Shown here in pieces: positions 4,835 through 6,132 of a stretch of 6,132 bases of DNA. This stretch comes from Flavobacteriales bacterium (GTDB taxonomy: Bacteria; Bacteroidota; Bacteroidia; Flavobacteriales_D; Parvicellaceae). The position numbers were made by a program, and so were the translations under genes. The stretch covers positions 1-6,132 of the forward strand of contig JALWSJ010000196.1 in NCBI GenBank assembly GCA_026993705.1, written 5' to 3'. The stretch's first letter is position 1. Each line of letters starts with the position of its first letter. The notes beneath the pieces are model-generated. The model made no database searches, was not told the origin of the DNA, and saw only the letters and a list, made by a program, of their open reading frames with translations.

Positions 4835-6132
4835 ATGTTTAAATTTATCGTACGAAAATCGTTGTATGGTTTTATCGTCCTCTTTGGAGTGATAACGGTC
4901 ATCTTTTTTCTATTTAATGCAAAGCCCGGTAATCCGGCTCTGATGGTAGGAGGGCAACGGGCAACAAAAGAAATTATAGAAAACATAGAAAAAGATTTAG
5001 GGCTTGATTTACCGATAGGTAAACGGTACTTACTGTATCTTAATGATTTATCGTTTTTATCTGTTCATTCAAAAAATGAACAAAGTCATTATCATTTAAC
5101 AGAAAAAAAGTATGGCAAAATAACACCTTTGTTTTCACTGTCGAGCAATGAAGAGTTAGTTTTAAAAGCACCTTATTTAAGGCGTTCTTACAGTACGCGG
5201 CGTGATGTATGGGAAGTCGTGAAAGAAAAACTACCTGATACGGCTCTCTTAGCTTTTACCGCTGTTGGTTTAGCAACTTTAATAGGTGTTATAATGGGGG
5301 TTGTTGCAGCGGTGAATAAAGGGACTTTTTATGATTCGGCTACTTTTTTAATTGCTGTTGCAGGCATGTCTGCACCGTCATTTTTTGTAGCTTATATTTT
5401 TTCGACTGTAGGTGGATTAGTTTGGGCAGAACAAATAGATTTCCCCGCATTTCCCCTTATTTTGATGTTGTTGTATGGAAGCGTAGCTTTTTATCGCCTT
5501 TATACGAATAAAAAAGAGTATGGTTTAAAACTAATTTTCGGACAAGCGTTTAAAGGTTTTTTCATCGGTTTGGGAGTTTGGATTCTTTATATTGCCGGTT
5601 ACAGTATTTTTAATTTTCATGATTTTAGTTTGTTAAGTGCATCCATACCTTTGCCGGGAACCGGATTAAATCCGGAAGGACCTTTGGTTGATTTTGATGA
5701 TTTAACAGGGGAAGAAGTCTATTACTGGAAAAATTTGATTCTACCAACATTAACATTGGGAATTAGACCCCTAGCTATTGTAACGCAATTGACTCGAAGT
5801 TCAATGTTGGATGTTTTATCGCAGGATTATATTCGAACGGCAAGAGCCAAAGGATTATCATCATTTAAAGTGATAACCAAACACGCCTTAAAAAACGCAC
5901 TAAATCCCGTAGTTACAGCTATCTCGGGGTGGTTTGCTTCGTTATTGGCAGGTTCGGTATTTGTAGAACGTGTATTTAGATGGAATGGAATAGGAAATGA
6001 ACTAGTAACAGCACTTCAAAATGATGATTTACCTTTAATTATGGGGGTAGTTGTGGTTGTGGCTTCATTTTTTGTTATCATTACGATTTTGGTTGATGTT
6101 ATTTATGGGTATTTAGACCCTAGGGTTCGAGT
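4835..6132 (+). CDS. ABC transporter permease, DppB/OppB-like, 3' partial
   Basis: An open frame of 432 codons from ATG 4835 runs off the right edge with no stop. The N-terminus MFKFIVRKSLYGFIVLFGVI is a first transmembrane helix of DppB type, followed by the family's NPAL and an extended soluble stretch (about 35-125). The core begins near residue 128 (EVVKEKLPDTALLAFTAVGL). The EAA loop that docks on the ATPase is well preserved: DYIRTARAKGL with G340, then HALKNALNPVV. After it come GWFASLLAGSVFVERVF and GIGNELVTAL, and the visible end YGYLDPRVR is the usual family terminus, so only a few residues are probably missing. Homologues form dipeptide, oligopeptide or nickel importers with a DppC-like partner and ATPases, expected downstream. 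At over 430 residues it is longer than the typical 300-340, with extra sequence at 35-125 and 196-295. No strong ribosome-binding site or promoter is seen in 4756-4834. Confidence 0.92.
   Translation, partial: MFKFIVRKSLYGFIVLFGVITVIFFLFNAKPGNPALMVGGQRATKEIIENIEKDLGLDLPIGKRYLLYLNDLSFLSVHSKNEQSHYHLTEKKYGKITPLFSLSSNEELVLKAPYLRRSYSTRRDVWEVVKEKLPDTALLAFTAVGLATLIGVIMGVVAAVNKGTFYDSATFLIAVAGMSAPSFFVAYIFSTVGGLVWAEQIDFPAFPLILMLLYGSVAFYRLYTNKKEYGLKLIFGQAFKGFFIGLGVWILYIAGYSIFNFHDFSLLSASIPLPGTGLNPEGPLVDFDDLTGEEVYYWKNLILPTLTLGIRPLAIVTQLTRSSMLDVLSQDYIRTARAKGLSSFKVITKHALKNALNPVVTAISGWFASLLAGSVFVERVFRWNGIGNELVTALQNDDLPLIMGVVVVVASFFVIITILVDVIYGYLDPRVR

Noticed and set aside
4818..4892. Short frame from the ATG at 4818 upstream of the permease gene
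   Set aside because: It is out of frame with the permease, stops after about 24 codons and has no ribosome-binding site; the ATG at 4835 gives the proper permease N-terminus.

Overview
The window is AT-rich and looks like part of a Bacteroidota chromosome, most likely from a flavobacterium. The signs are a DUF4139 protein interrupted by a carboxypeptidase-regulatory-like plus TonB-plug-like segment, start codons without clear Shine-Dalgarno sequences, a TAnnTTTG-type promoter box, and an extragenic repeat whose conserved core I associate with this phylum. The gene complement is housekeeping and accessory: no phage, CRISPR, transposase, tRNA or rRNA was seen.

Layout: (1) Positions 2-2715, plus strand, hold a tightly packed three-gene unit with single-nucleotide gaps: the 3' part of a MuiA-like DUF4139 protein, a small antibiotic-biosynthesis-monooxygenase-fold (ABM) protein, and a complete OafA/YrhL-type membrane acyltransferase. 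(2) Positions 2716-3145 contain no gene. They hold a roughly 310-base structured element starting three bases after the acyltransferase stop, with a compact hairpin followed by a very long, almost wholly self-complementary AT-rich hairpin, and then a strong bidirectional intrinsic terminator. (3) Positions 3146-3769, minus strand, encode a two-domain Nfu-type iron-sulfur carrier. (4) Positions 3770-3930 are a divergent promoter region with a recognisable promoter box for the Nfu gene and a perfect 10-bp palindrome beside it. (5) Positions 3931-4755, plus strand, encode a ZIP-family divalent-metal transporter. (6) From 4835 to the right edge, plus strand, runs a DppB/OppB-like ABC permease, cut by the window edge very near its expected end.

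The first operon may be surface-related (DUF4139 protein plus acyltransferase), but that link is inference. Nfu (Fe-S delivery) and the ZIP transporter (metal uptake) share a divergent promoter region, which makes shared metal-responsive control possible but unproven. The item most worth a second look is the intergenic structured repeat at 2719-3030. The nested domain insertion in the DUF4139 protein and the enlarged loop of the permease come next.
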